A model generated the notes under the pieces. That model had not been told where the DNA came from. It searched no databases and saw nothing but the letters and a program-made list of their open reading frames with translations. Below, piece after piece: positions 19,979 through 28,241 of a stretch of DNA of 64,000 bases; positions within the stretch are counted from its first letter, which is position 1, and every line of letters starts with the position of its first letter. Position numbers and translations under genes: made by a program. The DNA is from Sphingopyxis sp. BE259 (lineage in GTDB: Bacteria > Pseudomonadota > Alphaproteobacteria > Sphingomonadales > Sphingomonadaceae), in contig NZ_JAVDWM010000001.1 in assembly GCF_031457495.1 (NCBI RefSeq), forward strand, positions 1,848,001-1,912,000. The letters run 5' to 3'.

Positions 19979-20754
19979 TGCCCGCACCGCTCGACATTTC
20001 CGCACCGGCTGAGACGACGACCGTCGATCGCTTTGCCGCTTTTGTCGATCCTTCGGACGCCAATCCGGCTCAATTCAAATATTCTCGGCCTTTCAACCAT
20101 TGGTCTGAGTCCAGCCTCGTTGAACAGCGTTTCGACTGGCGCACCCGGGGGATGAGCTTTGTGCAACGGGCGCAGGGAACGGCGAACGTTTGCACGAGCT
20201 ATGCAACCGCCGCGATGGCAGAGGCGCGTTGGCAAATGCGGCGCAACCAGACCATTCGGCTGGCAGGCGGCTATGTTCATTGCTGCTTGCTCGGGATCAG
20301 CGATCCACTACAGGGCGCGAATCCAGAAGCGGCAGCGCGTGCGGCGACGGCCAACGGGCTTGCGAAATCCGGGACGGATGGACCGCCGCTATCTGCTCAA
20401 CAATGCCAGACGCTCGGCCAGGATCGTATCGGGGTGACGGGGTCTGAATGGGTGGCGCCCGGAACGCCGATGCTCAATGCGCTGGTCAGGCACGGCCCGA
20501 TGGTCGTCGAAATGAACGTGCCGCCCAATTTTCCGGATCTCCGTGGGCACGATATCTATGCGGCGGCGATCGATCCGGCGACCGCGAAGCGGCACAGCAT
20601 GCTGCTTGTTGGTTATGATTATCCCGCGCGTACCGGTTTTCTGCTGAACAGCATGGGCGCGCAATGGGGGAACGGCGGCTTCCTTCATGTTCGCTTCGGG
20701 GCAGGCGGCGTGCTGGATCATTTTTACGCCATGCAGATCGGCGTGGCTGCCTGA
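19978..20754 (+). CDS. Papain-like (C1A) cysteine peptidase
   Basis: A 258-residue protein. The order Q66 and C72 (in QGTANVCTSYATAAM), H206 (in KRHSMLLVGYDYP) and N224 (in LLNSMGAQWGNGGF) is the papain oxyanion Gln, nucleophile, His and Asn set, with the N-S-x-G-x-x-W-G-x-x-G-F block intact. There is no signal peptide and no propeptide; the N-terminal 50 residues read P-A-P-L-D-I-S-A-P. It is translationally coupled to the lipoprotein gene upstream (TAATG). The substrate is unknown; cleavage of the partner or of envelope proteins is a guess, and lack of an export signal is odd if the partner is periplasmic. Confidence 0.78.
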   Translation: MPAPLDISAPAETTTVDRFAAFVDPSDANPAQFKYSRPFNHWSESSLVEQRFDWRTRGMSFVQRAQGTANVCTSYATAAMAEARWQMRRNQTIRLAGGYVHCCLLGISDPLQGANPEAAARAATANGLAKSGTDGPPLSAQQCQTLGQDRIGVTGSEWVAPGTPMLNALVRHGPMVVEMNVPPNFPDLRGHDIYAAAIDPATAKRHSMLLVGYDYPARTGFLLNSMGAQWGNGGFLHVRFGAGGVLDHFYAMQIGVAA

Positions 20755-20896
20755 ACCTTTCTCCATTTCCACCAACTTCCCAATGTCTTCGACCAGCGGC
20801 ATTCGCTGCGCTTGACCCCTCCGCTGTGCAGGCGGACAGTTTGATCATGGCCGTTGTCCGGTTTCGGGCGACGCGGGGACATGAGGAGACTGGGGA

Positions 20897-22969
20897 ATGA
20901 TGAAATATCTGGGCGGGGCCGCGAGCCTGGCGATCGCGATTGCGCTGTCGGCAACGCCGGCGCTGGCGCAGGATGCCGCGCCGATGACGTCGCTGATCAG
21001 CGGCGCGGAAGAAGCATCGGCCGATGCTGAATCGCTGCAGGCCCTGACCTTCGGCGCCTGGGGCGTTGATCTAGCCGCGCGCGATCCCGGGGTGAAGCCG
21101 GGCGATGATTTCGACAAATATGCCAATGGCGGCTGGTTCGCGCGCACCGAAATTCCGTCGGACCAGGCGTCGGCAGGGGTCGATTACGACGTTTACAACC
21201 TGACCCAGCGCCAACTGCGCGCGGTCGTCGCCGGGGCACCCGCATCGAGTCAGGTCGGCGGCCTGTATCAAAGTTTCATGGACGAGGCGCGCGTCGACGC
21301 GCTCGGCGCCAAGCCGCTGCTCGCCGACGTCGCCGCTGTCGCAGCGATCAAGGACAAGGCCGAAATGGCCCGCTTCATGGGCGGCACCCAAGGGACGTTC
21401 GGCGCGACGATCGTCAGCGGCGGCCCCTATGCCGACACCGCCGACCCGACGGTCAATGTGCTGTGGCTGGGGCAGGCGGGTCTGGGCCTGCCCGAACGCG
21501 ATTATTATCTGACCGACGGCTTCAAGCCGCAGCGCGATGCGTATCGCGCCTATATCGCACGGACGATGAAGATGGCCGGCAACGCCGATCCTGAAAAGGC
21601 GGCCGACGCGGTGCTGGCTTTCGAGACGGAAATTGCAAAGGTCAGCTGGGCAATCGCCGACCGCCGCGACATCGGCAAGATCAACAACCCGATGTCGTCG
21701 GACGAGCTTGCGGCCTATGCACCCGGGCTCGATTGGGGCGCGTGGTTCGCGGGTGCGGGGATTGCACCGCAGAAACGCATCATCGTCAACGAAAAGACCG
21801 CGGTGCGCGACATTGCGGCGCTTTACGCCAAGACCCCGCTGGACACGATCAAGCTGTGGCAGCAATTCCACGTCGCCGACAATGCGGCACCCTATCTGTC
21901 CAAGCCGTTTGTCGACAGCCGGTTCGAATATTCCAAGGCATTGAGCGGGGTTTCTGAGCTGCGGCCGCGGTGGAAGCGCGGGCTGACGCTGGTCGATGGC
22001 AGTTTGGGCGAGCTGGTCGGTGAAACTTACTCGGCGCAATATTTCCCCGCGAGCGCCAAGGCAAAGATGGAGGTGTTGGTCGCCAATCTGAAGCTGGCGA
22101 TGGGTGACCGTATCCGCGCCAACAGCTGGATGGCGCCCGCGACGAAGGAGGCCGCGCTGGCCAAGCTGGCCAAGATGGACGTGATGGTCGGCTATCCCGA
22201 CAAATGGCGCGATTATACGGGGCTCAAGATCGATCCGGCGGACCTCTATGGCAATGTGAAGCGCAGCGCAGCGTTCGAATATGCCTATGGGCTGGCCGAT
22301 CTGAACCAGCCGGTCGATCGCAAGAAATGGGCGATGAACCCGCAAGAAGTGAACGCCTATAATGGCGGGCTGGAAAACAAGATCGTGTTTCCGGCGGGCA
22401 TCTTGCAAGCGCCCTATTTCAGCGAAAGCGTCGATGACGCGGTCAATTATGGTGCGATCGGCGCGGTGATCGGCCACGAGATCATCCATGGCTTTGACGA
22501 TCAGGGGCGCAAGATCGATGCCGACGGTGCGGTGCGCGATTGGTGGACTGCCGAAGATGCGGCTAAGTTCGATGCCGCCGCGAAGGCGTTCGGCGCGCAA
22601 TATGCGACCTATGAAGCCGCACCCGGAGCGTTCATCAATCCCGACCTGACGATGGGCGAAAATATCGCCGATCTGGCGGGGCTGGAGGTTTCCTATGACG
22701 CCTATCGGCGGTCATTGGGCGGCAAGCCGGCGCCGGTGATCGACGGGCTGACCGGCGATCAGCGCTTTTTTCTGGCGTTCGCGCAGGCGTGGCGGACGAA
22801 GCAGCGCGAGGATGCGATCAAGCAGCAGGTCGCGAGCGACCCGCACAGCCCGGCGCGGTGGCGCATCATCGGCCCGGTGCGGAACGTCGACGCGTGGTAC
22901 AAGGCGTTCAGCGTCCAGGCGGGCGCGAAATATTATCTGAAGCCCGAGGACCGCACGCGCATCTGGTGA
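20897..22969 (+). CDS. M13 family zinc metallopeptidase (neprilysin/PepO-like)
   Basis: A 690-residue secreted endopeptidase. The signal peptide ends at A-L-A-Q-D (about residue 23). The active site is HEIIH in VIGHEIIHGFDDQG (about 530), with the third zinc ligand in ENIADLAGLEVSYDAY (about 590) and the NAYN motif in V-N-A-Y-N-G-G. The late R-x-x-x-P-V-R-N segment is also typical. It probably degrades peptides in the periplasm; oligopeptide use is consistent with the other peptidases and the POT transporter here. The start is the second codon of an ATGATG pair or the first; both follow GGGGA. Confidence 0.93.
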   Translation: MMKYLGGAASLAIAIALSATPALAQDAAPMTSLISGAEEASADAESLQALTFGAWGVDLAARDPGVKPGDDFDKYANGGWFARTEIPSDQASAGVDYDVYNLTQRQLRAVVAGAPASSQVGGLYQSFMDEARVDALGAKPLLADVAAVAAIKDKAEMARFMGGTQGTFGATIVSGGPYADTADPTVNVLWLGQAGLGLPERDYYLTDGFKPQRDAYRAYIARTMKMAGNADPEKAADAVLAFETEIAKVSWAIADRRDIGKINNPMSSDELAAYAPGLDWGAWFAGAGIAPQKRIIVNEKTAVRDIAALYAKTPLDTIKLWQQFHVADNAAPYLSKPFVDSRFEYSKALSGVSELRPRWKRGLTLVDGSLGELVGETYSAQYFPASAKAKMEVLVANLKLAMGDRIRANSWMAPATKEAALAKLAKMDVMVGYPDKWRDYTGLKIDPADLYGNVKRSAAFEYAYGLADLNQPVDRKKWAMNPQEVNAYNGGLENKIVFPAGILQAPYFSESVDDAVNYGAIGAVIGHEIIHGFDDQGRKIDADGAVRDWWTAEDAAKFDAAAKAFGAQYATYEAAPGAFINPDLTMGENIADLAGLEVSYDAYRRSLGGKPAPVIDGLTGDQRFFLAFAQAWRTKQREDAIKQQVASDPHSPARWRIIGPVRNVDAWYKAFSVQAGAKYYLKPEDRTRIW

Positions 22970-22985
22970 TCCTGCGGTTGCAGCC

Positions 22986-24554
22986 TCAGGATGAGGCGGG
23001 GGCGGTTTCATGCCGTCCCCGCACCGCTATCACGGTCAGCGACAACGCCGCGCCGATGATAACGAACAGCGCAGGAAAGCCGCCGAGCACCGACATCATG
23101 CGGATGCCGTCGATCCCGCCGCTGGCTACCAACACCAGCGCGACCAGTCCGACGGTGATGCCCCACACCGCCTGCACCGCCAGCGGAGCTTCTGGCGCGT
23201 CGGGGGTGATGCCGCGCGTCGACAGCGCGCTCATCGCCGAGACATTGGCGTCGGCGCCCGCGACATAGGACAGAAAGATCGCGAACAGCACGACCGCGGC
23301 GACGCCCGGTCCGCCGCCGAGCGCGCTGAACAAGCGGAACAATACGGGGTCTGGCCCCTCTGCGGTCAGGATCGCGTAAAGGCTGGCGCCGCTTTGCTGG
23401 TCGAGTGCGATCGTTGCCCCTGCGATCGCGGTCATCCACACCGCACCGAACAGCGATGGCAGGATCAGATTGTAGAGGATGAAGGCGCGGACGCTGTAGC
23501 CGACGGCGAGGCGGCCGAGAAACAGGGCGGTGACTGGCGCCCATGCGAACCAGTTGGCCCAGTTGAAAATCGTCCATTGCCGGTGCCAGCCGGTATCGAC
23601 GTCGAGGCCCAGGTTGCGCGGGATGAAGGTCTGGACATAGTCGACCCCGCCGCGCAGCGCGAGGCCGAGCATCTGGGCGGTCGGTCCGGCGATCAAAACA
23701 AAGGCGATGATCGCAAAGAACAGCCAGGTGTTGAGCACCGAAAGCCCGGCGATCCCCTTTTGCAGGCCGGTGGCGGCGGAGATCAAGAAGCTGCCGACGA
23801 TCGCAGCGGCGATCGCCCAGCGCAGCGTAGTACCGCCGACAAAGCCGCCGATCCCCTCGACCCCGCCCGCCAGCGCCAGAATGCCCGCGCCCAGCGAAGC
23901 CGCCATGCCGGCGACAAGGGCGTAGAGGCAGATGATGTCGATGCCGGTGCCAACCGGGCCATGCGCGCGCTCGCCAATCAGCGGCACGAACAGCGACGAC
24001 AGGCTGAACGGTTCGCAGCGGTTGTAATAAACGAGTGCAAAGGCCAGCCCGGCGACAGTGTAGATCGCGTAGGGCGTCAGCGTCCAATGCAGGAACATCG
24101 TCGACATCGCGAAGGTCGCGGTGGCATCGCTGCCTGGCGTCAGCCCCAGCATCGCGGGCGGATCGTTAAGATGAAACAGCGGTTCGGCCGCGCCCCAGAA
24201 CAATATGCCGGTCGCGATGGTGGAGCAGAGCGTGACGGCAAACCAGCGCCAGCGGCTCAGGATCGGTTTCGCTTGCGGTCCGCCGATGATCCGCCCGCCC
24301 AGCGGCGAGATGGCGATCCCCGCAAGCAGCGCCAGAAAGGCCAGCCCGGACCAAGCGAACAGCGGCGAGAAATGGCGCAGAATCCAGTCGTTGATCGCGG
24401 TTTCGGCGGCGAGCACCGCTGCGCCCTGCCACAGGCTCAGGGTCACCGCGGCGAGCAGGATGGCCAGCGGAATGAAAAAGACGGGACGATTGAGCGGATG
24501 CTTCGACGATACTGGCAAAGGACGGGCCGATCGGGCAGGATGAAGGGGTAACAT
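22986..24554 (-). CDS. BCCT family transporter (betaine/choline/carnitine-type)
   Basis: A 522-residue inner-membrane carrier with about twelve hydrophobic segments. The family signature is visible as NWANWFAWAPVTALFLGRLA followed by G-Y-S-V-R, and FWGAAEPLFHLNDPP gives the conserved glycine-rich unwound region. BCCT carriers move quaternary ammonium compounds with sodium or protons; this one lacks long cytosolic tails, so osmosensing is not indicated. Which substrate is unknown. I used the ATG at 24554; the frame extends 40 codons further but that part overlaps the divergent small gene. It converges closely on the M13 peptidase gene. Confidence 0.85.
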   Translation of the reverse strand: MLPLHPARSARPLPVSSKHPLNRPVFFIPLAILLAAVTLSLWQGAAVLAAETAINDWILRHFSPLFAWSGLAFLALLAGIAISPLGGRIIGGPQAKPILSRWRWFAVTLCSTIATGILFWGAAEPLFHLNDPPAMLGLTPGSDATATFAMSTMFLHWTLTPYAIYTVAGLAFALVYYNRCEPFSLSSLFVPLIGERAHGPVGTGIDIICLYALVAGMAASLGAGILALAGGVEGIGGFVGGTTLRWAIAAAIVGSFLISAATGLQKGIAGLSVLNTWLFFAIIAFVLIAGPTAQMLGLALRGGVDYVQTFIPRNLGLDVDTGWHRQWTIFNWANWFAWAPVTALFLGRLAVGYSVRAFILYNLILPSLFGAVWMTAIAGATIALDQQSGASLYAILTAEGPDPVLFRLFSALGGGPGVAAVVLFAIFLSYVAGADANVSAMSALSTRGITPDAPEAPLAVQAVWGITVGLVALVLVASGGIDGIRMMSVLGGFPALFVIIGAALSLTVIAVRGRHETAPASS

Positions 24555-24648
24555 GGCGCTTGCCCGCGGCGACGTCAATTCGATGTCGGGAACGCCCCAC
24601 CGGGCCGGGCGTTGGAGCGGCAGAGTATCAAATTGCAGGAGAGCTTCG

Positions 24649-25059
24649 ATGACAAGAATGACTTTGGCGGCCACTACGGCGCTGGCGCTGCTGGGTGCGG
24701 CGCAGGCCGCGGCCTTTCAGGCGCCGACCGAGACCCCGGCCACTGCTACCGCGACCGCAAAGAAACTGCCCGACGGCACGACGGCGGAGGAACGGTCCAA
24801 CACGGCGCGGCTGAATGCCGAGCAGGCATCGCGGGCCAAGGCGGAGACCGTGACCTATGAACAGGAAGTGTCGGCCGCCGCGCAACAGGTCGCGCATGAT
24901 CAGAGCGAGTTCGCCGAAGAAACCGCCGTTTACGAAGCCGAAAAAGCCCGCGTTGCTGCAATGTCGGCGGAAGAGCGGATGAAGTGGGAGGCGGACGTCG
25001 CGGCGTGCAAGGCCGGCGACACGACGCGTTGCGCCAAACCGGTGACGCCACCGCGCTAG
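24649..25059 (+). CDS. Small exported protein, unknown function
   Basis: A 136-residue protein with a signal peptide (M-T-R-M-T-L-A-A-T-T-A-L-A-L-L-G-A) cut near A-A-A-F. The mature part is polar and helical, with runs such as EERSNTARLNAEQASRAKAE and a Pro-rich tail, and has two Cys near the C-terminus (AACKAGDTTRCAK). AGGAGAG stands six bases before the ATG. No family recognised. Confidence 0.7.
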   Translation: MTRMTLAATTALALLGAAQAAAFQAPTETPATATATAKKLPDGTTAEERSNTARLNAEQASRAKAETVTYEQEVSAAAQQVAHDQSEFAEETAVYEAEKARVAAMSAEERMKWEADVAACKAGDTTRCAKPVTPPR

Positions 25060-25066
25060 CCTGTCT

Positions 25067-25570
25067 TTATGCCGACGGCGGCGGCCGCATTGTGTCTGCC
25101 GGCGCCTCGTCGGCGGTCAACGGACCTGCCGCGATCGCATCCACTGGAGGCGCGGCGATCGGCGTCGGCGGTTCGGGATCGGGAAAACGGCCGCCGTACT
25201 TATAGTCGTCAATCGGGTCCGCCGTCCGTGGCGGGATGATGTCTACCGCGCCAAGATCGCGAAACTCATTGCTCATCCGCTGCTCACGGTCGGCGCGCAG
25301 CTTGGCGCTCACGCCGTAGCTATCTGGGCAGTCCAAGCAGGGCGGGGCGCCTCCGTCCGCCGCATTTTGTGAATCGGGATTGGCGCTGAGGCCCGAAAAA
25401 GACACGGTCGCGGCGGCACGTTTTTCGGCAAGAGGCTCAGCGACGATGTCGCCAAGGATGACTCCGCCGATTGTCCCGGCGATCGCGACGATCGACCAGC
25501 GGGCCAATCTGTTCGCGCGCGATCGATCCTTGCCTGATCGAGTCGCGATGAAAGATAATTTCGGCACCAT
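25067..25570 (-). CDS. Single-span membrane protein, unknown function
   Basis: A 167-residue protein: basic N-terminus (R-S-G-K-D-R-S-R-A-N-R-L-A-R), one membrane segment W-S-I-V-A-I-A-G-T-I-G-G-V-I-L at about residues 25-42, then a soluble Pro/Asp-rich tail with C-L-D-C. It probably faces the periplasm. No family seen. It converges on the small exported protein gene eight bases away. Confidence 0.55.
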   Translation of the reverse strand: MVPKLSFIATRSGKDRSRANRLARWSIVAIAGTIGGVILGDIVAEPLAEKRAAATVSFSGLSANPDSQNAADGGAPPCLDCPDSYGVSAKLRADREQRMSNEFRDLGAVDIIPPRTADPIDDYKYGGRFPDPEPPTPIAAPPVDAIAAGPLTADEAPADTMRPPPSA

Positions 25571-25744
25571 TACACAATTTGGTCATGTCGAAGTGTCTGG
25601 CGCAAGTCTGGCGCCACGAAATTACCCGTCCGTCGTCGGTTCGTCGATGGGTGAGCCGCCTTCGTCCGTAAATCGAGCCGCCGTTTGCGCCGATCGATCC
25701 AAAGGCGATTCTGATGACGTCTAGGGAGTATCACCCTTTTGCGG

Positions 25745-25793
25745 GATGCGGGAGCCTCGGTCTCCCCGGTCCGGAGCTCTCGTGTCCCGCATC
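25745..25793 (+). other. Leader hairpin upstream of the UrcA-family gene
   Basis: GATGCGGGA at 25745-25753 and TCCCGCATC at 25785-25793 are perfect 9-bp complements about 30 bases apart and lie 25 bases before the start codon. They would form a stem in the 5' leader. The centre is GC-rich and may fold further. A role is not evident. Confidence 0.45.
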
Positions 25794-25817
25794 ATACCCC
25801 CAAGAGAGGACTCCCCC

Positions 25818-26174
25818 ATGGCGAAACTTTCCCTGATCCTGCTGAGCGTGCCGGTGGCGTGCATCGGCCTGAGTGTTCCGGCGGCTGCCGAGGATGAATT
25901 TGGCGAACGACGGAGCGTCGTCGTGCCTTATCATGACCTGAATCTGGCCAGCGTCGAAGGCCGCGACCGGCTGAACGCGCGGGTCAAGTCGGCCGTGCTT
26001 TCGGTGTGCAACAGCCGCCCGCACTATCGGCCCACGCTGCAAGAGCGCGCGCAGTCCCAAATTTGCGAGAAGGCGACGATGGCCGATGCCAATGTCAAAC
26101 TGGCGGGGCTGCTGAATGGCGGCGGCACCCGGCTGGCCGATCGCGGTCAGACGATATTCGTGTCCGCACCCTGA
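25818..26174 (+). CDS. UrcA family protein
   Basis: A 118-residue exported protein. The signal peptide ends V-P-A-A-A-E. The mature part has the UrcA pattern: V-V-V-P-Y-H-D-L-N-L-A-S-V-E-G, then R-L-N-A-R-V-K-S-A, and two Cys (V-C-N-S-R and I-C-E-K). UrcA proteins are small periplasmic proteins common in sphingomonads, of unknown function. GAGAGGA stands before the ATG, and a strong intrinsic terminator follows the gene. Confidence 0.8.
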   Translation: MAKLSLILLSVPVACIGLSVPAAAEDEFGERRSVVVPYHDLNLASVEGRDRLNARVKSAVLSVCNSRPHYRPTLQERAQSQICEKATMADANVKLAGLLNGGGTRLADRGQTIFVSAP

Positions 26175-26200
26175 GGGCCGCGTTGCCCGTTGGCGAAAGG

Positions 26201-26238
26201 CGGTCATGCCCCGATGATGGGCATGGCCGTTTTTTTTT
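26201..26238 (+). terminator. Rho-independent terminator
   Basis: CGGTCATGCCC (26201-26211) pairs with GGGCATGGCCG (26219-26229), with a seven-base loop, and nine T follow. It lies 27 bases after the UrcA-family stop, and just past the 3' end of the convergent LytTR regulator gene. Confidence 0.9.
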
Positions 26239-26243
26239 GTCGC

Positions 26244-26975
26244 TCAGGCGTGCATGATCGCTTTGACGTCGTGCAGATAGGTGCGGCCGATGCGGTGAAC
26301 GCCGCCTTCGCCCAGATCGACGCTCCACGCGCCATCACCATGATGTTTCAGCCCGACGATCCCGTCGCGGCGCACCATTTTCGACCGGTGGATCCGCATG
26401 AACTGATCGGGGTTCATCCGCGCTTCCAAGGATTTGATCGTCTGGTGGATCAGCCAGCTACGCGCGCCAAGGTGTAGCCGCATGTAGTCGCGCTCAGCCT
26501 CGATCAGGTCGACTTGGCCCGCGTCTATCCGCAGCATTTCGCCGCGGTTCTGGACCCAGAATTCGTTGATCCATTTGCTCTTTTGCGTTGGCGCCCGTTC
26601 GGTCGCGCGCCATTCGCGGACCCGCGTCAGCGCCCGCGCCAGGCGTTCGGGTGATACCGGTTTGAGCAGATAATCGACTGCCGCGACGTCGAACGCCGCA
26701 ACCGCATATTGGTCGAACGCGGTGACGAAAATCACTGCGGGGGGATTGTCGAGCCGGTCGATCGCGGCGGCAACCTCCAGCCCGTTGAGGTCGGGCATCG
26801 CAATGTCACAAAGGACGAGATCGGGCGCGAGGGCGTCGACCATGCGGAGCGCGGAGGCACCGTCGCTGGCGGTACCGACCAGCGACACCCCGTCCTGTTG
26901 GCCGGTCAGGATTTGCAGTCGCTCGATCGCCAGCGGTTCGTCATCGACGATCAGGGTGCGGAGCGTCTGGATCAT
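26244..26975 (-). CDS. LytTR-type response regulator
   Basis: A 243-residue regulator: receiver domain (about 1-120) with LIVDDEPLA, phospho-acceptor Asp in VLCDIAMPDLNG and Lys in YLLKPVSPERL; then a LytTR DNA-binding domain (about 140-243) with R-D-Y-M-R-L-H-L and F-M-R-I-H-R-S. It is the partner of the sensor kinase just upstream; its ATG overlaps the kinase stop (TGATG). Targets unknown; no direct clue nearby besides the MATE exporter upstream. Confidence 0.92.
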   Translation of the reverse strand: MIQTLRTLIVDDEPLAIERLQILTGQQDGVSLVGTASDGASALRMVDALAPDLVLCDIAMPDLNGLEVAAAIDRLDNPPAVIFVTAFDQYAVAAFDVAAVDYLLKPVSPERLARALTRVREWRATERAPTQKSKWINEFWVQNRGEMLRIDAGQVDLIEAERDYMRLHLGARSWLIHQTIKSLEARMNPDQFMRIHRSKMVRRDGIVGLKHHGDGAWSVDLGEGGVHRIGRTYLHDVKAIMHA

Positions 26976-28150
26976 GGGCAGGATGTCTCTCGTGATAGCG
27001 GCAGCCACAGCGAAACGACAAAGCCGCCCTCATCAGAGGGGCCCCATTCGCACCCGGCGGTGGGGCCATAGCGGGTCAGCAGCCGTTCGCGAACATTGCC
27101 GAGGCCAAGGCCGGTGCCCGACGCAGGCGAAGGCGCCTTGGCGTCGATGTCATTGTCGATCCGCAATACCAGCAATCCGTATTCGGCGCTGGCGTGCAGG
27201 CGGATGGCGATTTTGCCCTTGGTCGGCGCAACGCCATATTTGATCGCATTTTCGATGATCGGTTGCAGGATCAGCACCGGGACGCACGCATTTTTCAGTT
27301 CGTCGGGGATCGTTACCTCGACCTGCAAGCGGTCGGGGAAACGCGTCTGTTCGATATCGAGATACAGGCGTTGCAGTGCGATCTCTTCGTCCAGACTGAC
27401 CAGCTGTTCGGGGTCGATCGCCAGGCTTGAGCGGAGGAAGGACGACAGGTTCATGATCATCGTCTCGGCCTCGCTTTTCGAACCTTTGAGGACAAGGGTC
27501 GACAGCGAATTGAGGGTGTTGAACAGGAAGTGCGGATTGACCTGGTAATGCAGCGCCCGCAGCTGGGCATTTTTGGCCTCGAGCCGGAAATGATTGGCGC
27601 GCCGTTCGACCGCGCGCATTTCATTTGCATAGCCGAAAGCGACATAGAGCGCGGCCCATACGGCAAAAAAGAAATACCAGCGAATCGAGCTGTCGAGGAT
27701 CAGTACAGTTTCCCAGGCGCCGGGATATTTCGCCTGCATTTCTTCGATGATCTTGGCCGCTTCGGAAACCGGGAACCAGTAATAAAAAACCAGCAAATTG
27801 ACCGATGCATAGACGATGACGAGCGGCACCGCGGCGCCGAGAGCCGCCGCCAGGCGGGCGCCGAAACTTTGCGGCTGGGCGCGCTGTAGCAATTGATACA
27901 GCACGAATGTGCACAGGATGCCCGCCACGACGACAATGCCGCGCCGCCCCGCGGAGGACCATTGTTCGGGCACCCCGGTCAGCAGGCCGAGACCGGTGGT
28001 GATCAGGAAATAGATCAGCCACATCGCGATGATCGAGCCGATAGCAACGCGCGGATTGACGCGGGCGTCCGACGCGCGCCAGTCGGGCGCTGCCGCCAGC
28101 ATTTTGGCGCGCTGGTCGCGCAGCGTGTCTTTGCGAAGAGTCATGTTCAT
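26972..28150 (-). CDS. LytS/YehU-type membrane histidine kinase
   Basis: A 392-residue kinase. Four membrane segments (about 35-55, 65-82, 100-118 and 150-170) are followed by the His_kinase domain: ALHYQVNPHFLFNTLNSLST, where the first His near 215 is the likely phospho-acceptor, then the ATP-binding N box I-I-E-N-A-I-K-Y-G and the glycine-rich G-T-G-L-G-L-G-N-V-R-E-R. It phosphorylates the LytTR regulator downstream. Start at ATG 28150 (a second ATG two codons on is possible). The signal sensed is unknown. Confidence 0.9.
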   Translation of the reverse strand: MNMTLRKDTLRDQRAKMLAAAPDWRASDARVNPRVAIGSIIAMWLIYFLITTGLGLLTGVPEQWSSAGRRGIVVVAGILCTFVLYQLLQRAQPQSFGARLAAALGAAVPLVIVYASVNLLVFYYWFPVSEAAKIIEEMQAKYPGAWETVLILDSSIRWYFFFAVWAALYVAFGYANEMRAVERRANHFRLEAKNAQLRALHYQVNPHFLFNTLNSLSTLVLKGSKSEAETMIMNLSSFLRSSLAIDPEQLVSLDEEIALQRLYLDIEQTRFPDRLQVEVTIPDELKNACVPVLILQPIIENAIKYGVAPTKGKIAIRLHASAEYGLLVLRIDNDIDAKAPSPASGTGLGLGNVRERLLTRYGPTAGCEWGPSDEGGFVVSLWLPLSRETSCP

Positions 28151-28241
28151 TGCGCCTGCTTTAGCGTCAATCCCGGCAGGAAGGCTAGCAGACACCGGGC
28201 CGCCAGTCGAAGCGGCGCGCGCTTTGGTCGAAAGCCCAACG

